Positions 44,880-55,737 are shown, counted from the stretch's first letter. The stretch: 64,000 bases of DNA from Xylophilus sp. Leaf220 (GCF_001421705.1 NZ_LMKO01000025.1:62001-126000), one strand, 5' to 3'. The notes: a model not told the origin generated them from the letters alone. Numbers and translations are program-made.

Positions 44880-45947
44880 ATGTCCATGCAAACCCTCCGG
44901 CTCGGCCGCAGCGATCTCCATGTCACCCCCATCTGCCTGGGCACCATGACCTTCGGCGAGCAGGTCGCCGAAGCGGACGCGCATGCCATCCTCGACCGCG
45001 CGCTGGAGCGCGGCGTCAACTTCATCGACACGGCCGAGATGTACGCGGTGCCGGCCCGCGAAGAGACCTACGGCGCCACCGAGAGAATCATCGGCAACTG
45101 GTTCGCCCGCGATCCCGGCCTGCGCCGGAAGGTGGTGCTCGCGACCAAGGTGGCCGGCCCCTCGCGCGGCATGCCGTGGGTGCGGGAGGGCAAGGGCATG
45201 ACGGCCGCGGACATCGCCGCATCGTGCGACGCCAGCCTGCGCCGGCTGCAGACCGACACTATCGACCTCTACCAGATCCACTGGCCCGAGCGCCACGTGC
45301 CGGCTTTCGGCAACGTGTACTACGACCCGGCCAAGGAAACCTCGGCCACCCCGATCCACGAGCAGCTGGAGGCGCTGGGCAAGCTGGTGCAGGCCGGCAA
45401 GGTGCGCGCCATCGGCCTGTCGAACGAGTCGCCCTACGGCGTGCACGAGTTCGTGCGCCTGGCCGAGCAGCACGGCCTGCCGCGCGTCGCCACGGTGCAG
45501 AACCCGTATTGCCTGGTCAACCGCACGGTCGAGAACGGCCTGGACGAGACGATGCACCGGCTGGAGGTGTCGCTGCTGGCCTATTCGCCGGTCGCCTTCG
45601 GCCTCTTGACCGGCAAGTACGACAAGAGCGGCATCGGCGGCCCCGACGCACCGAAGGAAGGGCGCCTGGCGAAGTTCGAATCGATGAAGAAGCAGCGCTG
45701 GGGCCGCCCCGAGGCGCTGGACGCCGCCCGCCGCTACAACGACCTGGCCCGCCGCCACGGCCTGACGCCGACCCGCATGGCGCTGGCCTTCTGCTACACC
45801 AAGTGGCAGGTCGCCAGCACCATCATCGGCGTGACCACGCTGGCGCAGCTGGACGAGGACCTCGACGCCTGGGGCACGACGCTGTCGGCCGAGGTGCTGG
45901 CCGAGATCGACGCGATCCGGTGGCAGTTCCGCGATCCGGCGCTGTAG
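44880..45947 (+). CDS. NADP(H)-dependent aldo-keto reductase (Tas-like)
   Basis: The 355-residue TIM-barrel oxidoreductase carries the aldo-keto reductase tetrad D50, Y55, K90 and H134 (motifs FIDTAEMYAVP, LATKVAG, IHWPERH). NADP-binding segments are LLAYSPVAFGLLTGKY and the C-terminal IIGVTTLAQLDEDL. The insertion FGNVYYDPAKETSATPI after the histidine is typical of the Tas subfamily. Substrate unknown; Tas complements tyrosine auxotrophy in E. coli but its role is unclear. It stands alone. Confidence 0.95.
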   Translation: MSMQTLRLGRSDLHVTPICLGTMTFGEQVAEADAHAILDRALERGVNFIDTAEMYAVPAREETYGATERIIGNWFARDPGLRRKVVLATKVAGPSRGMPWVREGKGMTAADIAASCDASLRRLQTDTIDLYQIHWPERHVPAFGNVYYDPAKETSATPIHEQLEALGKLVQAGKVRAIGLSNESPYGVHEFVRLAEQHGLPRVATVQNPYCLVNRTVENGLDETMHRLEVSLLAYSPVAFGLLTGKYDKSGIGGPDAPKEGRLAKFESMKKQRWGRPEALDAARRYNDLARRHGLTPTRMALAFCYTKWQVASTIIGVTTLAQLDEDLDAWGTTLSAEVLAEIDAIRWQFRDPAL

Positions 45948-45955
45948 CCGGGCAA

Positions 45956-46034
45956 CCCCCCCAAAGGGCTTCGCATTTCGTGTCTTCGCATCCCCCCCCT
46001 AGCCGGGGGCGATGCCGGGGGCCTGGCGAAGCCG
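45956..46034 (+). repeat. Dispersed repeat family B, copy 2 (intergenic)
   Basis: Order of blocks: CCCCCC, AAAGGGCTTCGCATTTCGTGTC, CCCCCCCTAGCCGGGGGCGATGCC hairpin, CCTGGCGAAGCCGG. This parallels the minus-strand copy at 9311-9390. It follows the aldo-keto reductase stop and could help termination. Confidence 0.55.
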
Positions 46035-46119
46035 GCTCGGCTGCATCCCAGAGCCCGGCCGATGTGCGGGTGCGTGGGTCGAGGGCGCCTTTCCTTACTG
46101 CCGGCTTCGGCTGGCTTCA

Positions 46120-46617
46120 ATGACCATGGCCAAGAAAGAGCATGTTTCCGAGACGCCGGCGACGCAGATGCTGCGGACGCGCGGCGTGGCGTTCACCGAG
46201 CATCCCTACGAGTACCTGGAGCACGGCGGGGCGCAGCACAGCGCGGCGGTGCTGGGCTTCGATCCGTTCACCGTGGTGAAGACGCTGGTGATGCAGGACC
46301 AGGACGCCAAGCCCCTGCTGGTACTGATGCACGGCAACCGCAAGGTGTCGACCAAGAACCTGGCGCGCCAGATCGGCGCCAAGTCGGTCGAGCCGTGCAA
46401 GCCCGAGGTGGCCAACCGGCACAGCGGGTACCTGGTCGGCGGCACCTCGCCCTTCGGCACCCGGCGGGCGATGCCGGTCTACATCGAGGAGACCATCCTG
46501 GCGCTGCCGCGGATCTGCATCAACGGCGGGCGGCGCGGCTACCTGGTGGGGATCGATCCGCAGGTCTGCGTGGACCTGCTGGCGGCCCGGGCGGTGCAGT
46601 GCGCGCTGGCAGAATAG
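46120..46617 (+). CDS. ybaK: Cys-tRNA(Pro)/aminoacyl-tRNA deacylase YbaK family
   Basis: The 165-residue editing protein hydrolyses mischarged Cys-tRNA(Pro). It shows the YbaK/EbsC pattern: [39 protein letters not shown] (catalytic Lys region), [27 protein letters not shown] and [15 protein letters not shown] 46120 is followed by a second ATG two codons later; a clear ribosome site is lacking. plsY follows after about 80 bases on the same strand. Confidence 0.93.
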   Translation: MTMAKKEHVSETPATQMLRTRGVAFTEHPYEYLEHGGAQHSAAVLGFDPFTVVKTLVMQDQDAKPLLVLMHGNRKVSTKNLARQIGAKSVEPCKPEVANRHSGYLVGGTSPFGTRRAMPVYIEETILALPRICINGGRRGYLVGIDPQVCVDLLAARAVQCALAE

Positions 46618-46699
46618 CCGCCGCGCCGATCCACCATCCATCGCACCCGGCCCCGCCGCCACGCCGCGCAGGCCGGGGCCAGAGAGACAGACTGCCGTG

Positions 46700-47341
46700 A
46701 TGACGAATTCCTACCTTCCCGCCCTGGCCGCGTTCGCGGCGTACTGCATCGGTTCGCTGTCGTTCGCGGTCATCGTCAGCCGTGCGATGGGGCTGGACGA
46801 CCCGCGCAGCTACGGCAGCGGCAACCCGGGCGCCACCAACGTGCTGCGCTCGGGCAGCAAGAAGGCAGCGATCGCCACGCTGCTGCTGGATGCCGCCAAG
46901 GGCTGGGTGCCGGTGCTGCTGGTGCGGCTCTACGGCGGGGAATGGGGCCTGGGCACCGGCACCGTGGCCCTGGTGGCGCTGGCCGCGTTCCTGGGCCACC
47001 TGTACCCGGTGTTCTTCCGCTTCCAGGGCGGCAAGGGCGTGGCGACGGCGCTGGGCGTGCTGTACGGCATCGACCCCTGGCTGGGCCTGGCGGTGTCGGC
47101 CACCTGGCTGGTGATCGCCTTCTTCTTTCGCTATTCGTCGCTGGCCTCGCTGGTGGCCGCGGCCTTCGCGGTCTTCTACTACCGCTTCGGCAACGGCATC
47201 GCCTGGACCGCCGACCCCTGGATCGCCTCGGCCATCGCGGCCATGGCCGCCCTGCTGGCCTGGCGCCACCGCGAGAACGTCCGCCGGCTGGTCGCCGGCA
47301 CCGAATCCCGCCTGGGCTCGAAGGCAAAGCCGAAAGCATGA
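46700..47341 (+). CDS. plsY: Glycerol-3-phosphate 1-O-acyltransferase PlsY
   Basis: PlsY moves the acyl group from acyl-phosphate to glycerol 3-phosphate, the first step of phospholipid synthesis, in the inner membrane. The 213-residue protein has about five hydrophobic segments. All three family motifs are seen: [34 protein letters not shown] and a late [12 protein letters not shown] codon directly before ATG 46700 is an alternative start. Confidence 0.96.
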   Translation: MTNSYLPALAAFAAYCIGSLSFAVIVSRAMGLDDPRSYGSGNPGATNVLRSGSKKAAIATLLLDAAKGWVPVLLVRLYGGEWGLGTGTVALVALAAFLGHLYPVFFRFQGGKGVATALGVLYGIDPWLGLAVSATWLVIAFFFRYSSLASLVAAAFAVFYYRFGNGIAWTADPWIASAIAAMAALLAWRHRENVRRLVAGTESRLGSKAKPKA

Positions 47342-47398
47342 CGCCGCGCCGCTGCGCGTCCGCCCGAAACGGCCCCGGCTTTTTCTACCGGGGGCGGG

Positions 47399-48403
47399 CT
47401 AAGCCGCCGACTGCTGTTCTGTCCACGACGCGATCTGCCGGCTGGCCTGCACGCCCACCTGCAGCACCAGCCGGTGGTCGAGCGGCGGCACCTGGTCGTG
47501 CGACAGGGCGGAGCGGATCCGCGGCGCGCCCGAGGCCAGCCGGTGCAGGCGCGGCCTGCGCAGCGGCTGCTTCTGCGCGTCGAGCATGATCGCGACGATC
47601 GGCTTGTTGGCGACCGGGCTGCGGCGCACCACCACCGCGGTCTCGCCGCTGGTCAGGTCGACGAAGGTGCCGGGCGGGCAGAGGCCCACCGCGCGCACCA
47701 GGGCATAGCCCACTTCGTCGCGATAGCTGTCGCGGCCGTTCAGGATGGCGCGTACCGAATCGAGCGCGCTGCGGCCGGTCCGCGAACTGCGCGGGCTGAT
47801 CATGGCGGCGTAGCGGTCGATGGTGTGCAACACATGGGCCAACCGCGCGGCCGGGGCCATGTCGGTCAGCGTGGCGCGGGCGTTGTCCGCGCCGTGGTGG
47901 GTGCGCACCACCTCCAGCCACACCGGGTTCTCCACGCCCAGGCGGGTGAGCATCGCCTCGCCGTCGGTCGCGTGGTGGCGGATCACCTGGCGCTGCTGGG
48001 CGCTGGGGCGCTCCTTCTGCGAGGCCAGGCGGTTCTGCACATCGGTCATCGCCACGTTCATCGTCATCGCGGCCTGGACCAGGGTGTCGCGCTCGGCCCG
48101 CGGCAGCGCCAGTTCGTCGGCGACGATGTGGCAGAGCGCGGCGCAGACCAGCGCATGCGACGCGCTGTAGCCGACCGACGAGGTCGAGGCCAGCTGGAAC
48201 AGCAGGTACAGCGCCGTGTCCACGTCCTGCAGCACCAGCGCCTGCATCCAGCGGTCGTACTGCAGCACCTTCTGCGGGAAATCCTGCACGTTCTGCGGCC
48301 GCGTGAGGATGATCGACAGGCCCGACTCCAGGTCCGACCACAGGCTCAGCAGGTCTTCCGATCCGTGCTCGGTGGCGGCAGGCAGGGACGTGGGATGGGG
48401 CAT
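47399..48403 (-). CDS. HD-GYP-like protein with degenerate active site
   Basis: The 334-residue cytosolic protein has a central helical domain (about 75-220) laid out like an HD-GYP c-di-GMP phosphodiesterase. Matching segments are SASHALVCAALCH, VIRHHATDGEAMLTRLG, RTHHGADN and IDRYAAMISPR. The HD dyad itself and the GYP tripeptide are not found in the expected places, so catalysis is doubtful and it may only bind nucleotide or partner proteins. The C-terminal part (about 255-334) has a small beta-rich region (ETAVVVRRSPVANKPIVAI). It is next to yajQ (a c-di-GMP-binding family) on the same strand, which fits a signalling role (inference). Confidence 0.7.
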   Translation of the reverse strand: MPHPTSLPAATEHGSEDLLSLWSDLESGLSIILTRPQNVQDFPQKVLQYDRWMQALVLQDVDTALYLLFQLASTSSVGYSASHALVCAALCHIVADELALPRAERDTLVQAAMTMNVAMTDVQNRLASQKERPSAQQRQVIRHHATDGEAMLTRLGVENPVWLEVVRTHHGADNARATLTDMAPAARLAHVLHTIDRYAAMISPRSSRTGRSALDSVRAILNGRDSYRDEVGYALVRAVGLCPPGTFVDLTSGETAVVVRRSPVANKPIVAIMLDAQKQPLRRPRLHRLASGAPRIRSALSHDQVPPLDHRLVLQVGVQASRQIASWTEQQSAA

Positions 48404-48497
48404 GGTCGGCAGGAAACGGAAGCGGGGGACGGAAGGCGTGGGCGGAAAACGGCGGCGAGCGTGCGGCGGGCAGTGCAGGCCGCCGGGCTCGCCGTGG

Positions 48498-48983
48498 TCA
48501 GTCGCGGAAGTTGTTGAAGCTGATCGGGATGTCGACCACGTCCTTCTTCAGCAGGGCCATCGCGGCCTGCAGGTCGTCGCGCTTGGCGCCGGTGACGCGC
48601 ACCGCATCGCCCTGGATCGCGGCCTGCACCTTCATCTTGCTGTCCTTGATGGTGCGCTGGATCTTCTTGGCCAACTCGGCCTCGATCCCGTTGCGCACCT
48701 TGATCACCTGCTTGACCTTGTCGCCGCCGATCTTCTCGACCTTGCCGATGTCGAGGAAACGCACGTCGACGTTGCGCTTGGTGAGCTTGTTGCGCAGGAT
48801 GTCCTCGACCTGGGTGAGCTGGAATTCGGCATCGCCGAACATCGTGATTTCCTTGTCCTTCAGCTCGATCGCGGCCGAGGTGCCCTTGAAATCGAAGCGG
48901 GTGACGATTTCCTTGGTGGTGTTGTCGACCGCGTTGCGGACCTCCGGCAGATCGGCTTCGCAGACGGTATCGAAAGAAGGCAT
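48498..48983 (-). CDS. yajQ: YajQ family cyclic-di-GMP-binding protein
   Basis: The 161-residue two-domain alpha/beta protein has the YajQ pattern: [70 protein letters not shown] and the terminal [11 protein letters not shown]. Some members bind c-di-GMP or nucleic acids and act as transcriptional co-regulators. Full length. It is the gene just upstream of the HD-GYP-like gene on the minus strand, 94 bases away. Confidence 0.97.
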   Translation of the reverse strand: MPSFDTVCEADLPEVRNAVDNTTKEIVTRFDFKGTSAAIELKDKEITMFGDAEFQLTQVEDILRNKLTKRNVDVRFLDIGKVEKIGGDKVKQVIKVRNGIEAELAKKIQRTIKDSKMKVQAAIQGDAVRVTGAKRDDLQAAMALLKKDVVDIPISFNNFRD

Positions 48984-49080
48984 GTCAGAACTCCAGGCGT
49001 GTACGGAAAGGAACAGCGCGCCATGTTATGCCAAAGCCCGGTCCCTCCCGCGTCGGAAAACACGCTGTCGCCACCGCCGG

Positions 49081-49770
49081 TCAGTAGCGTTTGTCGAGCA
49101 CCATCTGGTCGTTGGTGCGGGTCATCTGGAAGCGGTTGAGGTAGCTGTTGCCCAGCAGAACGAAAGGCATCGGCTGCGGGGTGACGAAGGCCTCGACGTC
49201 GTAGATTTCCACATCGCCCACCCGCACCTGCGCCAGCCGGGTGCGCCAGCCCTGCACGGTGCCGTTGGCGGTGCGCATCTGCACCGGCTCGCCGTCCTTG
49301 AAGCGCAGGCCGATGCGCTCGGCCTCTTCCTGCGACAGGCCGATGCCGCTGGCGCCGGTGTCCACCATGAACTGGGTCACCTGGCCGTTGATGCTGCCCT
49401 GCGGCATGAAGTGGCCGCGGCTGTCGCTCGTCATCACGATCCGGCGGCCGCCGCCCGCGGGCGTCGCGGCGCCCACCAGGGCCGGCGTGCCGCCCAGCAC
49501 CAGCGTGGCCCGGGCGCCGCCCACCTCCACCACCGCGTCGTTCTTGGTCACCGACACCAGCCGCACGCCGCGGGCCGATTCGCCGGGGGCCAGGGCGCGG
49601 GTTTCGCCGTCGACCACCAGCAGCGCCTTGGCGCCCAGCACGCCGGCCAGCGCCACCGCGGGCGCGGCCTGCGCCGCCGGGCCGGCAACGCACAGGGCCG
49701 CTGCCAGCAGCGCGCCGTGCAGCAGGCGGCGCAGGCGGTGGGCGGCGGTGCCGTGCGGTGCGAGAGGCAT
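49081..49770 (-). CDS. Periplasmic retropepsin-like aspartic protease (clan AA)
   Basis: The 229-residue protein has a signal peptide ending around AGPAAQA-A (residue 35). A beta-rich domain follows, and then a single retroviral-type aspartyl protease domain with the active-site motif FMVDTGASGIGLS and the flap/terminal segment FVLLGNSYLNRFQM. Such one-domain proteases work as dimers. The family (TIGR02281-like) is common in proteobacteria; substrates are unknown. Start ATG 49770 was preferred to ATG 49818 because only the shorter form has a clean signal peptide and avoids overlapping murB. The genes are divergent with about 20 bases between starts. Confidence 0.9.
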   Translation of the reverse strand: MPLAPHGTAAHRLRRLLHGALLAAALCVAGPAAQAAPAVALAGVLGAKALLVVDGETRALAPGESARGVRLVSVTKNDAVVEVGGARATLVLGGTPALVGAATPAGGGRRIVMTSDSRGHFMPQGSINGQVTQFMVDTGASGIGLSQEEAERIGLRFKDGEPVQMRTANGTVQGWRTRLAQVRVGDVEIYDVEAFVTPQPMPFVLLGNSYLNRFQMTRTNDQMVLDKRY

Positions 49771-49792
49771 GGGGAAGACCCGGAGTGAGAAA

Positions 49793-50860
49793 ATGCCGCG
49801 GATGTTAGTCGAGAACAACGTCGCACTGCGGCCCTACAACACCTTCGGCATCGTCGCCCGCGCCCACCGCCTGGTGCGGATCTCGGGAGAGGACGACGTC
49901 CGCGCCCTGCTGGCCGACCCGGACCTGGCCGCCGCCCCCAAGTTCGTCCTGGGAGGCGGCAGCAACATCGTGCTGACCGGCGACGTGCGGCCGCTGGTGC
50001 TGAAGGTGGAGGTGCGGGGCCGCCGGGTGGTCGAGGCGGCCGAGCGGCACTGGGTGGTCGAGGCCGGTGCCGGCGAAGGCTGGCACGACATCGTCGCCTG
50101 GACCCTGTCGCAGGGCATCCCCGGCCTGGAAAACCTGGCGCTGATCCCCGGCACCGTGGGCGCGTCGCCGGTGCAGAACATCGGCGCCTACGGGGTCGAG
50201 CTGCAGGACCGCTTCCATTCGCTGGATGCGATCGACCTGCAGACCGGCCGCCTGTTCACCCTGTACGCAGGGCAGTGCGGCTTCGGCTACCGCGATTCGA
50301 TCTTCAAGCACGCCGCCGCCGGCCCGCACGACCTGGGCCTGGCCGGCCGGGCGCTGATCCTGCGGGTGCGCTTCCTGCTGCCGCGCCCATGGAAGCCCGA
50401 GCTGGGCTACCTGGAGTTGGAGCGCCGCCGCGCCGAGGCCGGCGTGGACGACCCGACGTCGCAGCAGATCTTCGACTGGATCTGCGAGATCCGCCGCGCC
50501 AAGCTGCCCGACCCGAAGGTGGTCGGCAACGCCGGCAGCTTCTTCAAGAACCCCACCGTCTCCCCCGACCAGTGCGCCGACATCATCGCCCGCGAGCCGA
50601 AGATCGTGCACTACCCGATGCCCGACGGCTCCATCAAGCTGGCCGCCGGCTGGCTGATCGACGCCTGCGGCTGGAAGGGCAAGTCGGTCGGCCACGCCGC
50701 GGTGTACGAGAAGCAGGCGCTGGTGCTGGTCAACCCGGGGGTGGCCGACCCGGCGACCTGTGCGACCGGTGGGGAGGTGATGACGCTGGCTAAGGCGATC
50801 CAGACCAGCGTGTACGAGCGCTTCGGGATTCTGCTGGAGCCGGAGCCTGTGGTGGTGTGA
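49793..50860 (+). CDS. murB: UDP-N-acetylmuramate dehydrogenase
   Basis: MurB reduces UDP-GlcNAc-enolpyruvate to UDP-MurNAc with NADPH and FAD. The 355-residue product shows ALRPYNTFGIVARA, the FAD-binding KFVLGGGSNIVLTGD, IPGTVGASPVQNIGAYGVE, FGYRDSIFK, GNAGSFFKNPTV (catalytic Ser) and SIKLAAGWLIDACG. This is the longer type I form as in E. coli. GGAG at 49782-49785 supports ATG 49793 over the ATG at 49802. The 5' leader overlaps that of the divergent protease. Confidence 0.97.
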   Translation: MPRMLVENNVALRPYNTFGIVARAHRLVRISGEDDVRALLADPDLAAAPKFVLGGGSNIVLTGDVRPLVLKVEVRGRRVVEAAERHWVVEAGAGEGWHDIVAWTLSQGIPGLENLALIPGTVGASPVQNIGAYGVELQDRFHSLDAIDLQTGRLFTLYAGQCGFGYRDSIFKHAAAGPHDLGLAGRALILRVRFLLPRPWKPELGYLELERRRAEAGVDDPTSQQIFDWICEIRRAKLPDPKVVGNAGSFFKNPTVSPDQCADIIAREPKIVHYPMPDGSIKLAAGWLIDACGWKGKSVGHAAVYEKQALVLVNPGVADPATCATGGEVMTLAKAIQTSVYERFGILLEPEPVVV

Positions 50861-50917
50861 GCGGCGAACCGGCGGGGTGCCGGCCTGCGGAACTCCGGAG
50901 GGCGTCGTCGGAAAAGC

Positions 50918-50945
50918 TGAACGGCCACCGCGAGGTGGCCGTTCA
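50918..50945. terminator. Hairpin between murB and argG
   Basis: A perfect 12-bp stem, TGAACGGCCACC and GGTGGCCGTTCA, with GCGA loop lies between convergent genes. No T-run follows, so the call rests on position and stem stability. Confidence 0.55.
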
Positions 50946-50968
50946 GGTGAAGCGTCGAAAAAGGGTTT

Positions 50969-51026
50969 GCTCTCTATTTAATAGCTACAGGCCGACGTCC
51001 GGTGCCGGCCCGGGCTACTTTTCTCC
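50969..51026 (+). repeat. Dispersed repeat family A, copy 7 (murB-argG gap)
   Basis: GCTCTCTATTTAATAGC, AGGCCGACGTCCGGTGCCGGCC stem, GGGCTACTTTTCTCCC. It sits between convergent genes just after the hairpin at 50918 and may add a second terminator. Confidence 0.8.
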
Positions 51027-51049
51027 CAAAAGTCCCTGGGCGCGAAGCC

Positions 51050-52771
<1,722 letters not shown>

Positions 52772-52866
52772 TTAGGCGTGCCGCCCGCGCCGCTCGCCGC
52801 GTCCCCATTCGCCTGCATCCGATCGCCGAACGACCGCGTAATGGATGCATCGGCCACAATTGCAGG

Positions 52867-53451
52867 ATGCCTGCAGAACACCCCGACCAAACCCTGATCG
52901 ACCTTATGCAGCGCATCTCCACCCACGACAACGACGCCGCCGCTGCGCTGCGCGAACTGTACGACGCCACCTCGTCGCGCCTCTACGGCGTGGCCCTGCG
53001 GGTGACCGGCAACAGGAACTGGGCCGAAGATGTGCTGCAGGAGGCGTTTCTCAACATCTGGCGCATCGCCGGCGACTACCGCGTCAGCCTCAGCCCGCCG
53101 ATGGCGTGGATGGGCGTGATCGTGCGCAGCCGTGCGCTCGATTTCCTGCGGCGCCGCACCAGCGAACGGGCCGACCAGGGCGTCGAGCTCGACGACTACA
53201 TCCAGGACACGGTGGCCGGCGACGGCACCAACCCGGCCGAAGCGGCGGAATTGAGCGAGCAGGCCTTCGCCCTGCGCCAGTGCCTGTCGCGGCTCGAGGC
53301 CAAGCAGCGCGAGGTGGTCAGCCTGGCCTACATGCGCGACCTGAGCCACGGCGAGCTGTCCACGCAATTGAAGTTACCCCTGGGCACCGTCAAGACCTGG
53401 ATCCGCCGGGGCTTGGAGCAACTGCGCCAGTGCATGGCGAGGCACGCATGA
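52867..53451 (+). CDS. ECF-type RNA polymerase sigma factor
   Basis: The 194-residue sigma-70 family protein consists of region 2 (LRELYDATSSRLYGVALRVT, AEDVLQEAFLNIWR) and region 4 (LEAKQREVVSLAYMRDLSHGEL, LPLGTVKTWIRRGLEQLR) only, as in ECF factors. It is followed by its presumed membrane anti-sigma factor with a stop/start overlap (ATGA). This arrangement resembles the RpoE/SigK group with RskA-like anti-sigma proteins. Target genes and inducing signal cannot be told. ATG 52867 has only a weak AGG before it. Confidence 0.93.
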   Translation: MPAEHPDQTLIDLMQRISTHDNDAAAALRELYDATSSRLYGVALRVTGNRNWAEDVLQEAFLNIWRIAGDYRVSLSPPMAWMGVIVRSRALDFLRRRTSERADQGVELDDYIQDTVAGDGTNPAEAAELSEQAFALRQCLSRLEAKQREVVSLAYMRDLSHGELSTQLKLPLGTVKTWIRRGLEQLRQCMARHA

Positions 53452-54293
53452 ACCTCCGCAACAACCCGGATCTCCTCGACCAGCTGGCTGCCAGCCACGC
53501 GCTGGGCACCCTGCGCGGCGGCGCGCGCCGACGCTTCGAGACGATGGCCCGAGAGAATGCCGAGATCCGGGCCCGCGCCTTGGTCTGGCAGGAGTGCTTC
53601 GGTTCGATGACCGAGCTGCTGCCGGCCGACCGGCCGAGTGCCAACGTCTGGAAGCGGATCGAGATCCAGCTGAACTCGGTCCGGCAGCAGGCGGCCGCGG
53701 CCACCAGTTCCCCCTCTTCCGCGCTGGTCGAGCAGCTCCGCCGGGCGCTGAGCCTGTGGCGCAGTGCGGCGATGGCCGGTGGCCTGGCCGCGGCGGCGGC
53801 GGTGCTGGTCGCGGTGCGGCTCGACGGCCAGGTGGAACAGCAGGGCACGGCATTGGCCCAGGCCCGCACCCAGGAGGCCACGCTGACGGCGCAACTCCAG
53901 CAGACATCCGCCCAGCTGCAGCAGACCTCCGTGCAGCTGCAGCAATCGGCCAACCTGGAGTACGTGGCGGTGCTGCAGGACGACGCGGCGGCCGCGTCGA
54001 TCCTGGTCACCTTCGACCCGGTCAAGCGCCAGCTGACGATGAAGCGGGTGGGCGGCTACCAGGAAGCTTCCGACAAGTCGCTGCAACTGTGGGCGCTGCC
54101 GCCGTCGGGCGGACCCCAGTCGCTCGGCGTGATGGGCCCCGACCGGATGATGCAGGTCAGCGCAGCCGCCGGCCAGGTGGCCGACGTGCCGGCACTCGCG
54201 ATCAGCCTGGAGCCCAAGGGCGGCGTGCCGCCCGGCAGCGGACCGACCGGGCCGATCCTGTTCAAGGGACCGTTGCTGAAGACGACGCTCTAG
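53448..54293 (+). CDS. Anti-sigma factor, RskA-like
   Basis: The 281-residue membrane protein has an N-terminal cytosolic anti-sigma domain (about 1-80; LLDQLAASHALGTLRGGARRRFE is the typical zinc-free start). One transmembrane helix follows at 104-124, then a short coiled coil with three QLQQTS-type repeats (about 146-164). A periplasmic RskA C-terminal domain ends the protein (KRVGGYQEASDKSLQLWALPPSGGPQSLGV). It is translationally coupled to the sigma gene and should hold it inactive until a periplasmic signal. Repeat copy 8 and a terminator follow. Confidence 0.92.
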   Translation: MNLRNNPDLLDQLAASHALGTLRGGARRRFETMARENAEIRARALVWQECFGSMTELLPADRPSANVWKRIEIQLNSVRQQAAAATSSPSSALVEQLRRALSLWRSAAMAGGLAAAAAVLVAVRLDGQVEQQGTALAQARTQEATLTAQLQQTSAQLQQTSVQLQQSANLEYVAVLQDDAAAASILVTFDPVKRQLTMKRVGGYQEASDKSLQLWALPPSGGPQSLGVMGPDRMMQVSAAAGQVADVPALAISLEPKGGVPPGSGPTGPILFKGPLLKTTL

Positions 54294-54298
54294 GCGGT

Positions 54299-54345
54299 GC
54301 TATCGATTCGATAGCTGGAGGCCGGCGACTGGTGCCGGCCACCGC
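54299..54345 (+). repeat. Dispersed repeat family A, copy 8 (after anti-sigma gene)
   Basis: GCTATCGATTCGATAGC, GGAGGCCGGCGACTGGTGCCGGCC. The palindrome starts 6 bases after the anti-sigma stop. The T-tail is replaced by the separate terminator at 54358. Confidence 0.85.
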
Positions 54346-54357
54346 CATGATCGGCAT

Positions 54358-54386
54358 GAAAAAAGGAGCCCAGGGGCTCCTTTTTC
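54358..54386. terminator. Bidirectional intrinsic terminator
   Basis: AAAAAGGAGCC and GGCTCCTTTTT form an 11-bp stem with a CAGG loop; A and T runs lie on both sides. It separates the sigma/anti-sigma operon from the convergent glycine-zipper gene. Confidence 0.92.
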
Positions 54387-54410
54387 AGTTTCGAGGCCTG
54401 TAGCAGGCGC

Positions 54411-55166
54411 TCAGCGCCAGCCCCGGCCATAACCCCGGCTGTAGCCCAGGTTGAGCGACATGCCGATCGGTGCCACATAGGCGGGGGCATAGGCCGGCGC
54501 AGCGTAGTAGCTGGGGGCGTACACCACCGGCGGCGAGGCGATGACCGTCGTCGGCGCGCTGTAGTACGAGGGCACCACGACGCCGGGCTCTGCATAGGCC
54601 GGTGCCTGGGTATAGGCGGGGGCGGGGTTCTGGTAGGCCGGCTGCTGGGTGCTGTAGCTCGATCCGCCGTTTCCGTCGTAGCCGTTGCTCTGGACGGCCC
54701 CGACCTGCACAGGCACCCACTGGCCCGGGTCGCTGGCCATGCGGGTGTTGTAGCGGCGGCCGGCATATTCGTAGGCGACGTCGTAGCCGACGGTGCGGTT
54801 CTCGTACGAGGTCTGCGTGGAGCAGTTCTGCACGTTCTGCACCTGGGTGGCGCCGGGGCCTTCGATGTTGTTGCCGAGGACCGCGCCGCCCACCAGGCCC
54901 AGCGCCGTGGCCGCCGCCCGGCCGCCGCCGTGGCCGATCGCGTTGCCCAGCACGCCGCCGGCCACCGCGCCCATCACCGCGCCCGCGCCGGTGCGCGGCG
55001 CCTGGGTCACCACCTGCTGGGTACCGCAGTACTGCTGCGGCACCGCCACCTGCTGGACGACCGGCGTGACGGAGAGCACACGCCCCATCTCCCCGGAACT
55101 GCCGTTTTGCGCGACGGCGCCGCCGGCGGCCAGGGCCAGGGTGGTGAAAGCCAATACCGTTTTCAT
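54411..55166 (-). CDS. Glycine-zipper 2TM domain envelope protein
   Basis: The 251-residue exported protein has a signal peptide (cut near AVAQ, residue 20) and a short beta-like segment with Cys47. The glycine-zipper 2TM region GAVMGAVAGGVLGNAIGHGGG and GLVGGAVLGNNIEG (about residues 62-102) follows, and then a conserved SYENRTVGYDVAYEYAGRRYNTRMASDPGQW segment typical of YMGG/Rick17kDa-type envelope proteins. The C-terminal 100 residues are Tyr/Ala/Pro-rich and low complexity. Probably anchored in or at the outer membrane; function unknown. Confidence 0.88.
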   Translation of the reverse strand: MKTVLAFTTLALAAGGAVAQNGSSGEMGRVLSVTPVVQQVAVPQQYCGTQQVVTQAPRTGAGAVMGAVAGGVLGNAIGHGGGRAAATALGLVGGAVLGNNIEGPGATQVQNVQNCSTQTSYENRTVGYDVAYEYAGRRYNTRMASDPGQWVPVQVGAVQSNGYDGNGGSSYSTQQPAYQNPAPAYTQAPAYAEPGVVVPSYYSAPTTVIASPPVVYAPSYYAAPAYAPAYVAPIGMSLNLGYSRGYGRGWR

Positions 55167-55313
55167 AAGGAGTCCTTCATCGAAGCGCGCCTGCGCTCCT
55201 TCGGAAATTGGAGTCTAGGGACCTGGGCGGGGTTCCGTGCCGCCGGACCGGTGAAGCTCTGTAAATGTTCGTCGCCGGCCCGCGGTTGACGAAGCGCGGG
55301 TAAAGCGCCGCGG

Positions 55314-55664
55314 TCAACCGATCCGCGCCTGCCAGTCCAGGGCGTCGAAACCCACGGTGACGCGGCCGTCGGGCCATTCGACCACCGGGCGCTTGACGAC
55401 GCTGGCATGCGACAGCATCAGGCTGCGCGCGCCGGCCTCGGTGCCGGCCGCTGCCTGGGCGGCCGGGTCCAGGCCGCGCCAGGTGGTGCCGCGGCGGTTC
55501 AGCAGCAGCTCGTCGCCCACGGCCGCGCGCCAGCGGTCGAGCGCCGCCTCGGGCACGCCGTCCTTCTTGAAATCGTGGAAGCGGTAGGCGACGCCGTGGT
55601 CGGACAGCCAGGCACGTGCCTTTTTCACCGTGTCGCAATTCGGGATGCCGTAGAGGAGGGTCAT
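55314..55664 (-). CDS. ArsC/Spx/YffB family thioredoxin-fold protein
   Basis: The 116-residue protein begins MTLLYGIPNCDTVKKARAWL, with a single active Cys (C10) and no second Cys of a CxxC pair. DFKKDGVPEAALDRW and the C-terminal KRPVVEWPDGRVTVGFD match the YffB/ArsC-like group. It could be a glutathione- or glutaredoxin-dependent reductase; arsenate reduction is unlikely on sequence alone because the ArsC Arg triad is not evident. Divergent from folC across about 70 bases. Confidence 0.9.
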   Translation of the reverse strand: MTLLYGIPNCDTVKKARAWLSDHGVAYRFHDFKKDGVPEAALDRWRAAVGDELLLNRRGTTWRGLDPAAQAAAGTEAGARSLMLSHASVVKRPVVEWPDGRVTVGFDALDWQARIG

Positions 55665-55737
55665 GGCCCCGATTGTCGCCAGGTCGGCCTGCACCCGGGT
55701 GTCGGCCCGATCCCCGGTGGGCGACAATCCCGCTCCC

